A stretch of DNA of 64,000 nucleotides from an uncultured Pelagibacteraceae bacterium (GTDB taxonomy: Bacteria; Pseudomonadota; Alphaproteobacteria; Pelagibacterales; Pelagibacteraceae), in the NCBI GenBank assembly GCA_902629935.1, contig CACOSU010000002.1, forward strand, positions 104,704 to 168,703. Direction: 5' to 3'. A program made the translations under genes and the position numbers. Shown one piece after another: positions 26,548-35,659 of this stretch. Position 1 is the first letter of the stretch, and each line of letters starts with the position of its first letter. Below the pieces are notes generated by a model that did no database searches, was not told the DNA's origin, and saw only the letters and a list, made by a program, of their open reading frames with translations.

Positions 26548-27104
26548 TTTCCAATTATCACTTTTGAAATACCGTAATTTCTTATTTCTAAGATATTTAG
26601 ACTTTTACTTATATCAAGATCATCTTTTTTATGACGATGTAATATTATAATTCCATTTTTATTCAAAATTTGAACTTTTTTAATTTTATCAATTAAAGAA
26701 TTAATTTCTCTCTCTCTATAAGGTGGATCTAAAAATATAAAATCATATTTATTTATTAAATTCTGATGAGTTTCAAAATATTCAAAACAACTTTTTTGGA
26801 TAACTTCTGTAGAATTATTTGCTTCTATACTTGTAATATTTTTTTTAAGTATTTTTAAAATTGGAAAGTGATTTTCAACAAAGGTAACATATTTAGCCCC
26901 TCTTGAGTGACACTCTAATCCAAATGAACCAGTTCCAGAAAATAAATCTAAAACTTGAGAATCAGCTAATACACATTTTAATTTGTTTGAATGTAAAATT
27001 AGATTAAATATAGACTCTTTTACTAAATCTCTTAAAGGTCTTGTTTTTTCATCAGTAGGTATATTTATTTTTTTACCTCTATTTTTACCACCAATTATTC
27101 TCAT
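26544..27104 (-). CDS. rsmD: 16S rRNA (guanine966-N2)-methyltransferase
   Basis: Methylates G966 of 16S rRNA during 30S assembly. The 186-aa protein begins MRIIGGKNRGKKINIP and has TRPLRDLVKESIFNLI, typical of RsmD. The SAM motif is DLFSGTGSFGLE and the catalytic DPPY motif is FLDPPYRE near residues 125-131. It follows purD with a one-base overlap. The TAA stop interlocks with the pgi TAG as TTAG. Confidence 0.95.
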   Translation of the reverse strand: MRIIGGKNRGKKINIPTDEKTRPLRDLVKESIFNLILHSNKLKCVLADSQVLDLFSGTGSFGLECHSRGAKYVTFVENHFPILKILKKNITSIEANNSTEVIQKSCFEYFETHQNLINKYDFIFLDPPYREREINSLIDKIKKVQILNKNGIIILHRHKKDDLDISKSLNILEIRNYGISKVIIGN

Positions 27105-28366
27105 TAATTAATAACTTTGTATCCGATGTCTTTTCTAAAAAATCCATTATCCCAATTAATTTTATTAATTAAATTTATAGCTTTATCTCTATTTTTTTTG
27201 AAATTTTCAGACCTAATAACAATATTTAAAACCCGTCCTCCATTTGATACAATTTTATTGTTAATTTTTTTTGTTCCAGCGTGAAATATATATTCATTAT
27301 TTTCTAAATTAATTTTGTCCAAATTTTTTATCTCTATATTTTTTTTATATACATCAGGATACCCAATAGAACAAAGAACAATACATAAACTCTTATCTTT
27401 ATGCCATTCTAATTCTATTGACTTTAACTTTTTATTAACACAAGCATTTATCAATTCAATAAAATCAGTTTTTAGTTTTGGTATAATAGTTTGGCATTCA
27501 GGATCACCCATTCTAACATTGTATTCTATTAAAAAAGGTTCATCATTTATAATCATTAAACCTGCGTATAAAAATCCAATAAATCTTGTGTTTAAATCAT
27601 TTAGTCCTTTTAAAGTTGGATTGATAATTTTTTCGATTATTTTTTTATTCAATTTTTTATTTTCTAGTCTGGAAGGGGAATAAGCACCCATACCACCGGT
27701 GTTTTTACCTTTATCTCCCTCATAAACTCTTTTATGATCTTGAGCTGTACCAAAATGATAAAACGTTTCTCCGTCAGAAATAATAAAAAAACTCATCTCT
27801 TCTCCATCAAGAAATTCTTCAATAAGAATATTTTCTGCTTTTCCAAATTTTCCATTAAAAATTTCTTCGCAAGCAATTTCAGCTTCTTTTTTTTCTTTAC
27901 AAATATAAACACCTTTTCCCGAGGCCAAACCATCAGCCTTAATAACAATTGGAAATTTGCAATTTTCTATAAATTTTTTTGACTCACGTATATTTTTAAA
28001 AATTCCAAAATTTGCTGTAGGTATATTATATTTTTTACACAAATTTTTTGTAAATATTTTTGAACCTTCAAGTTGAGATGCTTTTTGGTTTGGTCCAAAA
28101 ACTTTAATGTTAAATTGATTTAAATAATCAACAATTCCATCAACTAATGGTTGCTCTGGACCCACAATAACTGTTTCAACTTCATTTTCTTGAACAAATT
28201 TTCTTATTTTATCAAATTCACTGATGTCTATGTTTATATTTTTAGCAATACATTCAGTACCCGCATTTCCAGGTATACAAAATATTTGATCTACATTTTG
28301 CGATTTTGTACAAGCTAATGCTAAAGCATGTTCTCTACCACCACTTCCAATGATTAAAATTTTCAT
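27104..28366 (-). CDS. purD: Phosphoribosylamine-glycine ligase
   Basis: Second committed step of de novo purine synthesis, joining phosphoribosylamine to glycine with ATP. The 420-aa ATP-grasp enzyme starts MKILIIGSGGREHALALA. It keeps the ATP-binding loop VIKADGLASGKGV and the signature DHKRVYEGDKGKNTGGMGAYSP. Length is normal. It is co-transcribed with rsmD (one-base overlap) and divergent from DUF2093, with 21 bases between starts. Confidence 0.97.
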   Translation of the reverse strand: MKILIIGSGGREHALALACTKSQNVDQIFCIPGNAGTECIAKNINIDISEFDKIRKFVQENEVETVIVGPEQPLVDGIVDYLNQFNIKVFGPNQKASQLEGSKIFTKNLCKKYNIPTANFGIFKNIRESKKFIENCKFPIVIKADGLASGKGVYICKEKKEAEIACEEIFNGKFGKAENILIEEFLDGEEMSFFIISDGETFYHFGTAQDHKRVYEGDKGKNTGGMGAYSPSRLENKKLNKKIIEKIINPTLKGLNDLNTRFIGFLYAGLMIINDEPFLIEYNVRMGDPECQTIIPKLKTDFIELINACVNKKLKSIELEWHKDKSLCIVLCSIGYPDVYKKNIEIKNLDKINLENNEYIFHAGTKKINNKIVSNGGRVLNIVIRSENFKKNRDKAINLINKINWDNGFFRKDIGYKVIN

Positions 28367-28387
28367 ATAATATTATATAAACTAAAT

Positions 28388-28570
28388 ATGTATAAAAAAT
28401 TAGCAAAAATAAAATATTTGCCAAATAATTTTGAAATTGTGGAAAAAGGGGATCACGTTATTTGTTCAGTAAGTGGAAAACAAATTCCTATTGAAAAATT
28501 AAATTATTGGAATGTAGACTTACAAGAACCATATTTCTCATACATTGAAGCATCTAAAAAAAGAGCATAA
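28388..28570 (+). CDS. DUF2093 small protein
   Basis: A 60-aa protein typical of DUF2093, found in alphaproteobacteria. The segment GDHVICSVSGKQIPIEKLNYW is the family pattern, with a C-x-V-x-G-x-x-I-P turn and a following Trp. The fold may be a small beta hairpin; the function is unknown. It starts 21 bases from the divergent purD start and ends 10 bases before the lpxL stop on the other strand. Confidence 0.85.
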   Translation: MYKKLAKIKYLPNNFEIVEKGDHVICSVSGKQIPIEKLNYWNVDLQEPYFSYIEASKKRA

Positions 28571-28580
28571 ATTGTATAAT

Positions 28581-29444
28581 TCATCTCCATCGGTTATGTG
28601 TCCATATCCACTGGTCTGGATTTTTCAATATCATCTTTTCTAAATTTTGGTTAAGCTTTAAAGTAATTTGTTCAATGCTTTCATCTTTATTAAAGATAAG
28701 AGGTTTATTAAATTCAATTTTAAAATTATTATTTTCTAATCTTTCAATATAAACAGGAATAATTTTACAATTAAATTTTTTTACAAATTGAGCTGGTATT
28801 GTTGTTGTTAAAGCTTTTTTTTCAAAAAAGTCACATTGAATGCCTTCGGATACTCTTTGATCAATCATAATAGCTATTGATGAGCCATTTTTATAACTTT
28901 TGAGTAAATTTTTAGTCCCAGATATTCCTTTTTGAATTTGATTTTTGCAAATGTATTTTTTTCTAATATTTACCATTATTGGATTAAGAAAATAATTATT
29001 CAAGGGCCTATATACTGCGGCTAAGTCAATTCCATATTTCTCTATTGACATTGCCATTAATTCAAAATTACTGAAATGCCCTGAAACAAAAATTACTGGT
29101 TCAGATTTCATTTTTATTTCATTTAATATTTCACTATTTTCTAAATTTACTTTTTTTAAAAATTTTGGATTTAATCTAAAATCTTTTATAAACATATATT
29201 CTGCAAAAATTTTTCCATAATTTTTCCACATTCTTCTTACCACTTTTTCTTTTGAAAAATCATTCATATTTTTAAAAGCGTAAGTTAGATTTTTTTTACT
29301 TATTTTATTTTTTTTTATGATAGGGCCTAAAATACTAAAAATAAATGAAGAAATAATTAAAGATAATTTAATTCCTAAAATTTTAAATATTGAAAATAGT
29401 AATAGAATCAAAAAATACTGAGTAAAATAATTAATTTTTTTCAT
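28581..29444 (-). CDS. lpxL: Kdo-lipid A late acyltransferase (LpxL/HtrB type)
   Basis: Adds a secondary acyl chain to Kdo2-lipid IVA at the inner membrane. The 287-aa protein has one N-terminal hydrophobic segment and the catalytic motif GHFSNFELM (family HxxxxE/D). The conserved VYRPLNN also appears, and the C-terminus ends WTHNRWR, an LpxL/LpxM feature. It is the last gene of the run ubiA-msbA-waaA-lpxK-lpxL and overlaps lpxK by 14 bases. Confidence 0.92.
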   Translation of the reverse strand: MKKINYFTQYFLILLLFSIFKILGIKLSLIISSFIFSILGPIIKKNKISKKNLTYAFKNMNDFSKEKVVRRMWKNYGKIFAEYMFIKDFRLNPKFLKKVNLENSEILNEIKMKSEPVIFVSGHFSNFELMAMSIEKYGIDLAAVYRPLNNYFLNPIMVNIRKKYICKNQIQKGISGTKNLLKSYKNGSSIAIMIDQRVSEGIQCDFFEKKALTTTIPAQFVKKFNCKIIPVYIERLENNNFKIEFNKPLIFNKDESIEQITLKLNQNLEKMILKNPDQWIWTHNRWR

Positions 29445-30387
29445 TTATTTTTGATTTTAAATATTTAACAAATTTTTTTTTTTTTTTGAAATTGATTTCA
29501 ACTTTCAAACATTTAATTTTTTTTTTGTCCAATTTTGATATTTTTACATAATCTTTTTCTGTAGTTATAATTTCACAATTCATTTTTTTGGCTGTTTTTT
29601 TTATTCTATTTATATCACTTTTTTTGTAATTATAATGATCTGGAAATTGAAGCTCTTTAACTATTTTTATTTTATTTTTTAATAAAATACTTTTAAAAGT
29701 ACTTGGGCTTCCAATGCCTGAAAAAATTAGGTATTTTTTTGAAGTCTTAAATTCGTTTAAATTTTTTATTCTAAAATTTGTGACAAAAATTTTAATTTTA
29801 GTATTAATTTTTTTTATAGCTTTAGTAATTTTTTTGATATCACTATCACTATCACTATCTTTAATAAGCACGCAATCATATTTTGATAAACTTTTTAATT
29901 TTTCTCTTAAAGGGCCTGCAGGAATTAAAAAACCGTTACCAATTTGGTTTATTGAGTCAAAGCATACAATTTGTAAATCGTAACAAATTTTTTTATCTTG
30001 AAGACCATCATCGAATATTATTACTTTATGTTTATTTGATTTTGCTTTTTTTAAAATTTTATTTCTTGAATTATCAACTATTATTTTAGCATAATTTTTA
30101 ATGACTTTGATTTCATCAATTTGAGATTTATATTCTTTTTTACCGATAACGGCTGAAATTTTTAATTTTTTTATAATATTATATATTTCTATTGTTGTCG
30201 GCGTTTTTCCTGTACCACCAACATATATATTTCCAACACATATAGTTTTAATATTATTGTTATTAATTTTTTTTTTTAAATTTAAAAAAAAATTATTTAA
30301 TCTGATAAATAATGTGAATGGTAATAGCAAATAAGATAGAAAATTGGGTTCTTTATAATCCCAAAATATTGGTTTTTTAAAATTCAT
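29431..30387 (-). CDS. lpxK: Tetraacyldisaccharide 4'-kinase
   Basis: Phosphorylates the 4' position of the lipid A disaccharide at the inner membrane. The 318-aa protein has the P-loop VGGTGKTP at about residues 56-63, following the conserved TICVGNIYVGG. FDDGLQDKKI is the LpxK-specific DDGLQ motif and TTEKDYVK is near the C-terminus. Two low-complexity features lie inside: a (SD)x3 stretch encoded by repeated 6-mers, and a poly-Lys block encoded by 15 A at residues 301-305. Both are in frame. Confidence 0.94.
   Translation of the reverse strand: MNFKKPIFWDYKEPNFLSYLLLPFTLFIRLNNFFLNLKKKINNNNIKTICVGNIYVGGTGKTPTTIEIYNIIKKLKISAVIGKKEYKSQIDEIKVIKNYAKIIVDNSRNKILKKAKSNKHKVIIFDDGLQDKKICYDLQIVCFDSINQIGNGFLIPAGPLREKLKSLSKYDCVLIKDSDSDSDIKKITKAIKKINTKIKIFVTNFRIKNLNEFKTSKKYLIFSGIGSPSTFKSILLKNKIKIVKELQFPDHYNYKKSDINRIKKTAKKMNCEIITTEKDYVKISKLDKKKIKCLKVEINFKKKKKFVKYLKSKINEKN
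29473..29487 (-). repeat. 15-base A homopolymer inside lpxK
   Basis: A run of 15 T on the plus strand, 15 A in the lpxK sense, encoding five Lys at residues 301-305 of 318. Runs this long are prone to polymerase slippage. A slip would change only the last 13-18 residues. It is the longest homopolymer I noticed here. Confidence 0.95.
29839..29859. repeat. Hexanucleotide tandem repeat in lpxK
   Basis: ATCACT occurs three times in a row plus a partial copy (ATC) on the plus strand. In the lpxK sense it encodes the repeat Ser-Asp in KDSDSDSDIKK near residues 176-184. Because the unit is 6 bases, copy-number changes would stay in frame and alter a surface linker. Confidence 0.9.
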
Positions 30388-30389
30388 TT

Positions 30390-31631
30390 TTAATAGAATT
30401 TATTAATTTCTTTATAAGATTTTTGTAAAATATTATATCCAATTTTATTCAATTTAATTTGTATTTTTCTAGAATTATTTTTTTCCAAAAATAACTTTTC
30501 TAGAATGTTAACTATTTGTGACTTATTTGTAATCTTATATGACAATTTTAATGATGATAAATAATTATATATTTCCTTGAAATTATTAATATTTGGTCCA
30601 TGAAGTATTCGGCATCCATATCTGGTTGCCTCTAATGGGTTTTGGCCACCATGATTAATTAAGGAACCACCTAGAAATATATTTTTACAAATATTATAAA
30701 CTGATTTAGTTTTTCCATAGGAATTAACAATATAAACATCTGTATTTTTATTTATTGGCTTAGATGACTCAGAAGTATGTATTATTAAATTTAATTTTTT
30801 AAGTTCTCGTATAATTTTATTGGCTCTTTCTATATGCCTTGGGATTATAATTGTTAATATATTCCAATTTTTTTGTTTTAATTTTTGATGAACTAATCCA
30901 CAAAATTTTTCTTCGTTATAATGAGTACTTGATGCACACCAAGCTTTTCTTTTGGAAATAATTTTTTTTAAATCATTGAATTTATATAGTTTATCATTTT
31001 CTGATTGTGAAAATTTTAGATTTCCAAAATATTTTAAATTTTTGACTCCTAATTCTTTTAAATAAAATTTCGAAATATGACTTGATGACAAACAAAGATC
31101 TATTTTACTAAAAATAAATTTTGAAAATTTTGAAAAAAACTTCCATCTTTTAAACGTTTTTTTTGTTATTCGTCCATTCAAAATTATTATAGGAATATTT
31201 TTTTTTTTAAGATTAATGATCATATTTGGCCAAATTTCAGAGTCGATAAAAAAGGAAGCTGAAGGCTTCCAATATTCAATAAATTTATTTGAATGGTAAT
31301 TTGTATCTATAGGGAAAAATTGGTGAATTACTTTTTTAAATTTAAATTTTTTTATAATTTTTGATGAACTTAACGTATTTGAAGTAATTAAAATTTTCTT
31401 AATATTTTTATTTTTCTCAATTTTTTCTATTAATGGTATAATACTTTGAATTTCACCTACACTAGCTCCATGAAACCATATTAATTTCCCCTTTTTTTTA
31501 TAAATTGAAAAAAGGCAGAATTTCTCCTTTAATCTTTTTAAATCCTCTTTGCCTTTGATTAATCTAAGTATAATAATTACTGGAGATAGAATTAAAACTA
31601 TATTTATTAAAAACCTATATATTTGCAACAT
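30390..31631 (-). CDS. waaA: 3-deoxy-D-manno-octulosonic acid transferase
   Basis: Transfers Kdo to lipid IVA; a GT30 enzyme at the inner membrane. The 413-aa protein has an N-terminal membrane helix. WFHGASVGEIQSIIPLIEK contains the catalytic glutamate region, and FIDSEIWPNMI is the family motif. NGRITKKTFKRWKFF and GGSLINHGGQNPLEATRYGC in the second half form the sugar-nucleotide site. It starts one base inside the msbA stop and ends 2 bases before lpxK. Confidence 0.95.
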   Translation of the reverse strand: MLQIYRFLINIVLILSPVIIILRLIKGKEDLKRLKEKFCLFSIYKKKGKLIWFHGASVGEIQSIIPLIEKIEKNKNIKKILITSNTLSSSKIIKKFKFKKVIHQFFPIDTNYHSNKFIEYWKPSASFFIDSEIWPNMIINLKKKNIPIIILNGRITKKTFKRWKFFSKFSKFIFSKIDLCLSSSHISKFYLKELGVKNLKYFGNLKFSQSENDKLYKFNDLKKIISKRKAWCASSTHYNEEKFCGLVHQKLKQKNWNILTIIIPRHIERANKIIRELKKLNLIIHTSESSKPINKNTDVYIVNSYGKTKSVYNICKNIFLGGSLINHGGQNPLEATRYGCRILHGPNINNFKEIYNYLSSLKLSYKITNKSQIVNILEKLFLEKNNSRKIQIKLNKIGYNILQKSYKEINKFY

Positions 31632-33370
31632 TAAGATTTTCTTATCTGTTTTTGATAAAAATTTTTATAAACATCGGAATTTTTTAATAACTCCTCATGA
31701 GTTCCTTCACCACTAATCATTCCAGAGTCAATTACATAAATCTTATTTGAATTTAATATTGTAGATAATCTGTGAGCAATCACAATCGTGGTTCTACCCT
31801 GGGTTAAAATATTTACTGCTTTTTGGATTTTATCCTCAGTTTCAGCATCTAAAGAAGAAGTAGCTTCATCTAGCAATATGATTGGACTTTTTTTTAAAAG
31901 TGCTCTAGCAATTGAAAGTCTTTGTTTTTCACCTCCTGATAATCTTATTCCATTTTCACCAATTAGTGTTTCATATTTATTTGGTAATTTTTCTATAAAT
32001 TCGTTTGCAAAGGATAAATTTGCAGCTTCTTTAATCTCATTTTCCGAAGCTTCTGAGTTAGCGTATGAAATATTATTTTTTATAGTATCATCAAATAACG
32101 TAGTGTCTTGACTTACAAGTGAAATATTTTTTCTTAGAGAACTTATTTTACATGAATGAATTGATTGTCCATCAATTTCCACTTCTCCTTTAACAGGATC
32201 ATAAAATCTCGGTATTAAATTTAATATAGTTGATTTTCCAGCACCACTGTGACCAACTAAAGCTGTCATATGACGTCCAGTAAATTTTAAATTTACGGAC
32301 TTTAATATTTGTTTTTCAGTTTTAGGATATTTAAAATCCACATTTTTAAATTCTATAGAACCATCATTTATAATCAGTTTTTTTGCATCGTCTTTTTCAT
32401 TAATTTGTGGCTTTTCATCAATAATAGGCAAAACTCTTATTGCTCCAGATATTCCTTGCTGAATAGATATATTAAGTGTTGCTAGTGACCTTACAGGTTG
32501 GTAGGCCAACATCATTGCAGCTAGAAATGAGAAAAAATTACTTACCTCTAATTCATTTTTAGAAATTAATTTTGCCGCAAAGAATATTAGAAAAGCTATC
32601 ATAATTCCTGTCAAAAACTCCATTATTGGTGAAGCTCTTACAAAAACTATAGCTATCTTTTTTGTGGATTCTTTAAGATTTTCTATAAATTCAAATGCTC
32701 TATTTTTTTCGTAATTTTCTTTTTGAAAAATTTTAATTAATTTATGATTTTTAAACATTTCCATTAAATATGCTGTAAGAGCACCAGCTCGATTCATTTG
32801 TTGAGTAGCAACTTTGCTTATTCTTTTTCCCAATGATTTTGCAGCAAGGCTCGCAAGTGGTATCATAATTATAGCTATCAAAGAAAGTTTCCAATTTTGA
32901 TAAAACATTACAAAAAGTAATCCAACCAGAGTTAGAGAATCTTTAAATAAATTTAATACGACTGTACTAAGCAAATTAGTTATCATCCCTACATCATTAG
33001 TTAAATTAGCAATGAACTTTCCCGAATGTTTGTCGTCTATAATTTGTGTATCTGCTTTTAATAGCGAAGAAAATATATCTTTTTGAATATCTTTTTTTAC
33101 TTCCTCTGATACACCAATCATTACTACTCTTGCAATATACAGTGATGCTCCTTTTATAGTAAAAGCTAAAACTATTAAAACAGGGATTACAATTATTAGT
33201 GATTGGTTTTGTTCTATAAATAATTTTTTAATTGCAGGATCAAGTAAGTAGGCAACAGAAGATGTACTACCAGCTAGCAACAGTGAAAATACAAATGCAA
33301 TTAAAATATTTTTTAAATATTTTTTTGTATAGTTTTTGTATAGTCTTTTAACAATTTCTATTTTTGTCAT
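31631..33370 (-). CDS. msbA: ABC transporter, MsbA-type lipid A exporter
   Basis: A half-size ABC exporter (579 aa) with six N-terminal helices and one ATPase domain. It is expected to flip lipid A-core to the periplasmic leaflet. Walker A is GHSGAGKST near residue 373, the signature is LSGGEKQR, Walker B is IILLDEATSSLD and the H-loop is VIAHRLST. Its position upstream of waaA-lpxK-lpxL and right after ubiA (one base gap) supports lipid A over drug export. Confidence 0.9.
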   Translation of the reverse strand: MTKIEIVKRLYKNYTKKYLKNILIAFVFSLLLAGSTSSVAYLLDPAIKKLFIEQNQSLIIVIPVLIVLAFTIKGASLYIARVVMIGVSEEVKKDIQKDIFSSLLKADTQIIDDKHSGKFIANLTNDVGMITNLLSTVVLNLFKDSLTLVGLLFVMFYQNWKLSLIAIIMIPLASLAAKSLGKRISKVATQQMNRAGALTAYLMEMFKNHKLIKIFQKENYEKNRAFEFIENLKESTKKIAIVFVRASPIMEFLTGIMIAFLIFFAAKLISKNELEVSNFFSFLAAMMLAYQPVRSLATLNISIQQGISGAIRVLPIIDEKPQINEKDDAKKLIINDGSIEFKNVDFKYPKTEKQILKSVNLKFTGRHMTALVGHSGAGKSTILNLIPRFYDPVKGEVEIDGQSIHSCKISSLRKNISLVSQDTTLFDDTIKNNISYANSEASENEIKEAANLSFANEFIEKLPNKYETLIGENGIRLSGGEKQRLSIARALLKKSPIILLDEATSSLDAETEDKIQKAVNILTQGRTTIVIAHRLSTILNSNKIYVIDSGMISGEGTHEELLKNSDVYKNFYQKQIRKS

Positions 33371-33371
33371 A

Positions 33372-34235
33372 TTAAATTTTTCCTACTAGCAAACAAAAAA
33401 ACACCATTAATCCCAACAGATTATTTGATTTAAAAGTTTTAAGACAACTTGATGATTTTTTTACATTTAATCTTTTTAATTGAAAATAAAATAATTGTAT
33501 TATTATTAATAGTAAAAGCATAAGACTAAATTTATTCAAATTAATTAAATAACTTATAATCAACAAAGATAAAAAAAATATTGAATAACATGAATATAAG
33601 AAAATATATGGGTTTTTTTTAAATTTAATTGATGTTGATTTAATCCCTATTATTTCATCATCTTTTATATCTTGATATCCATAGATCGTGTCATAACCCA
33701 GTGTCCAAAATATGGCTCCTATATAAGATATAATTGGTATAAGGTCTATTTGACCTTTAATTGCTGTCCATCCTAATATTAAACCATAATTAAAAGTAAT
33801 ACCTAAAAATAATTGCGGCCAGTACGTAAATCTTTTCATTAATGGGTATGTAAAAGCTAATGGCATTGAGCCCATTGCTAAAGCAATAGTAAAAATATTG
33901 AAATTCAAAAGAACCAGTAAAGCTAACAAGCATAGTGTAAGTGAATAAAAAATTGCAAGACTTAAAGAAACTTTACCAGATGCAACCGGACGATTTTTTG
34001 TTCGAATAACTTTTGCATCAAATTCTTTATCCAAGATGTCATTTACTATACAGCCAGCTGATCTCATTAATAATGATCCTGAAAAAAATAGAAACAGATA
34101 AAAAAAATAAATACTTAAATTTTGACTAAAATCGTAAGCCAAAGTAAGACCCCATGCACATGGCCAAAATAACAGCATGTAGCCAATAGGTTTTTTTAAT
34201 CTTATTAAATCAATAAAAAGTTTTAATTGGTTCAT
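33372..34235 (-). CDS. ubiA: 4-hydroxybenzoate polyprenyltransferase
   Basis: Attaches the polyprenyl tail to 4-hydroxybenzoate in ubiquinone synthesis; an inner-membrane enzyme. The 287-aa protein has about eight hydrophobic segments. The first prenyl-diphosphate motif is NDILDKEFD, inside GCIVNDILDKEFDAKVIRTK, and the second is DTIYGYQDIKDDE. The length matches UbiA. It is first in a minus-strand run with msbA one base downstream. Divergent from DUF2721. Confidence 0.95.
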   Translation of the reverse strand: MNQLKLFIDLIRLKKPIGYMLLFWPCAWGLTLAYDFSQNLSIYFFYLFLFFSGSLLMRSAGCIVNDILDKEFDAKVIRTKNRPVASGKVSLSLAIFYSLTLCLLALLVLLNFNIFTIALAMGSMPLAFTYPLMKRFTYWPQLFLGITFNYGLILGWTAIKGQIDLIPIISYIGAIFWTLGYDTIYGYQDIKDDEIIGIKSTSIKFKKNPYIFLYSCYSIFFLSLLIISYLINLNKFSLMLLLLIIIQLFYFQLKRLNVKKSSSCLKTFKSNNLLGLMVFFCLLVGKI

Positions 34236-34284
34236 AATTTACTTGTAAATAACAAAGGCTAGTTTCATAATCAAATTGATTCGT

Positions 34285-34689
34285 ATGAATATAGATTACA
34301 CAGTCACAGCATTAATGTTTCCTGCAATTCCTTTACTAATGAGTGTTTACAGTAACAGATTTCATTCGTTAAGTATTTTAATTCGGCAACTTCATGATGA
34401 ACATGTTTATGAAAAACATATTCCTCCAGAATGGAAAAAACAGTTTATTAATTTGAGTGGAAGAATAACACTCTTAAGGTGGACAATCTTATTTGCGTCT
34501 TTTGGTTTTTTATTTAATATGCTTACAGTATTTGCTCTTTATTTAGATGAGGTTTTTCTTGCTAGAGTGATTTTTGGATCTTGTTGTCTATCAATGATTA
34601 TATCTATTATTTTTTTTATAAGAGAAATTCAAATCTCAACGAATGCACTTAAGCTTCATATGTCTGATATGGATGTTGATGTTAATTAG
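34285..34689 (+). CDS. DUF2721 family membrane protein
   Basis: A 134-aa protein with three hydrophobic stretches: FPAIPLLMSVYSN at the N-terminus, and two in the second half from about residue 60. The pattern ALMFPAIPLLMSVYSNRF followed by a basic IRQLHDE helix is characteristic of DUF2721. Function unknown. I chose ATG 34285; a TTG at 34276 would add three residues. It overlaps the convergent quinone oxidoreductase stop by 8 bases and is divergent from ubiA. Confidence 0.82.
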   Translation: MNIDYTVTALMFPAIPLLMSVYSNRFHSLSILIRQLHDEHVYEKHIPPEWKKQFINLSGRITLLRWTILFASFGFLFNMLTVFALYLDEVFLARVIFGSCCLSMIISIIFFIREIQISTNALKLHMSDMDVDVN

Positions 34690-35656
34690 GAACTATAACA
34701 GCTGGGCCTAAAATTTTTCTTCCTTCAAGATCTTGATGAGCTTGAATAACTTCTTCTAAATTATATCTTTTAAAAATTTTTATTTTCACTTCTCCAGAGC
34801 TAATTTTTTCAAACATCATATTTGAAGCTTCATCTAGCTCTTCTCTTGACGAAAGGTATTGTTGCATTGAGGGCCTCACAAGATAAAGACCTTTAGGTTG
34901 CAGAACTTTTGGAACATTTATTTCAGACAAGGGACCTGATGCATTTCCAAATGAAACCATCATTCCTCTAACTGCTAAACATTCAATTGACCCATCTAAT
35001 GTATCTTTACCAACACCATCATATACAACAGGAACGCCCTTACCATTTGTAATTTCTAAAATTTTTTTAGCAAAATCTTCTTTATTGTAATTAATTACAT
35101 GATCGTAACCATTTTCTTTCGCTATACTTATTTTTTCATCTGATCCAACTGTACCAATAACAGTACAACCTAAACTTTTTGCCCACTGTCCAAAGATTTG
35201 TCCTACTCCTCCAGCTGCTGCATGAAATAAAATTGTTTCTCCTGATTTGACCGGATAAGTTTTATGTAAAAGATAAAAAGTTGTTAATCCTTTTGTCATA
35301 AGTGTTGCTGCAACTTCTAAATCAATTCCACTTGGTACTTTAACTAAATTCTTGGTTGGGTAATTTCTATGTGAACAATATGAACCCAAAGGAATACCGG
35401 CATATGAAATTTTATCACCAACTTTAAAGTCTTTTACGTTATCCCCAACATCAGTAATAACCCCAGCACCCTCTAAACCTAAGCCAATAGGCAGTTTTAA
35501 AGGGTAAAGACCTGATCTATGATAAGTATCAATGTAGTTTAGACCAATTGCTTTTTGCTCAATTGTTACTTGGTCAAGACCAGGCTTATCTAAAGTGATA
35601 TCCTTAACTTCTAAAACCTCAGGTCCACCAGTTTTATTAATTTCTACAGCCTTCAT
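34682..35656 (-). CDS. qor: NADPH:quinone oxidoreductase, zeta-crystallin type
   Basis: A medium-chain dehydrogenase/reductase lacking the structural zinc cysteines. The nucleotide motif is FHAAAGGVGQIFGQWAKSLG with AGGVGQ typical of quinone reductases, and GLGLEGAGVITDVGD comes from the catalytic domain. The length, 324 aa, is typical. It would reduce quinones or other alpha,beta-unsaturated carbonyls using NADPH. A pirin gene lies 3 bases upstream on the same strand, then DoxX. These genes look like a small redox or stress unit, which is inference. Confidence 0.92.
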   Translation of the reverse strand: MKAVEINKTGGPEVLEVKDITLDKPGLDQVTIEQKAIGLNYIDTYHRSGLYPLKLPIGLGLEGAGVITDVGDNVKDFKVGDKISYAGIPLGSYCSHRNYPTKNLVKVPSGIDLEVAATLMTKGLTTFYLLHKTYPVKSGETILFHAAAGGVGQIFGQWAKSLGCTVIGTVGSDEKISIAKENGYDHVINYNKEDFAKKILEITNGKGVPVVYDGVGKDTLDGSIECLAVRGMMVSFGNASGPLSEINVPKVLQPKGLYLVRPSMQQYLSSREELDEASNMMFEKISSGEVKIKIFKRYNLEEVIQAHQDLEGRKILGPAVIVPN

Positions 35657-35659
35657 AAT

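Noticed and set aside
34276..34284. TTG-initiated extension of the DUF2721 gene
   Set aside because: ATG at 34285 is close and fits the family N-terminus; the extension adds only three residues.
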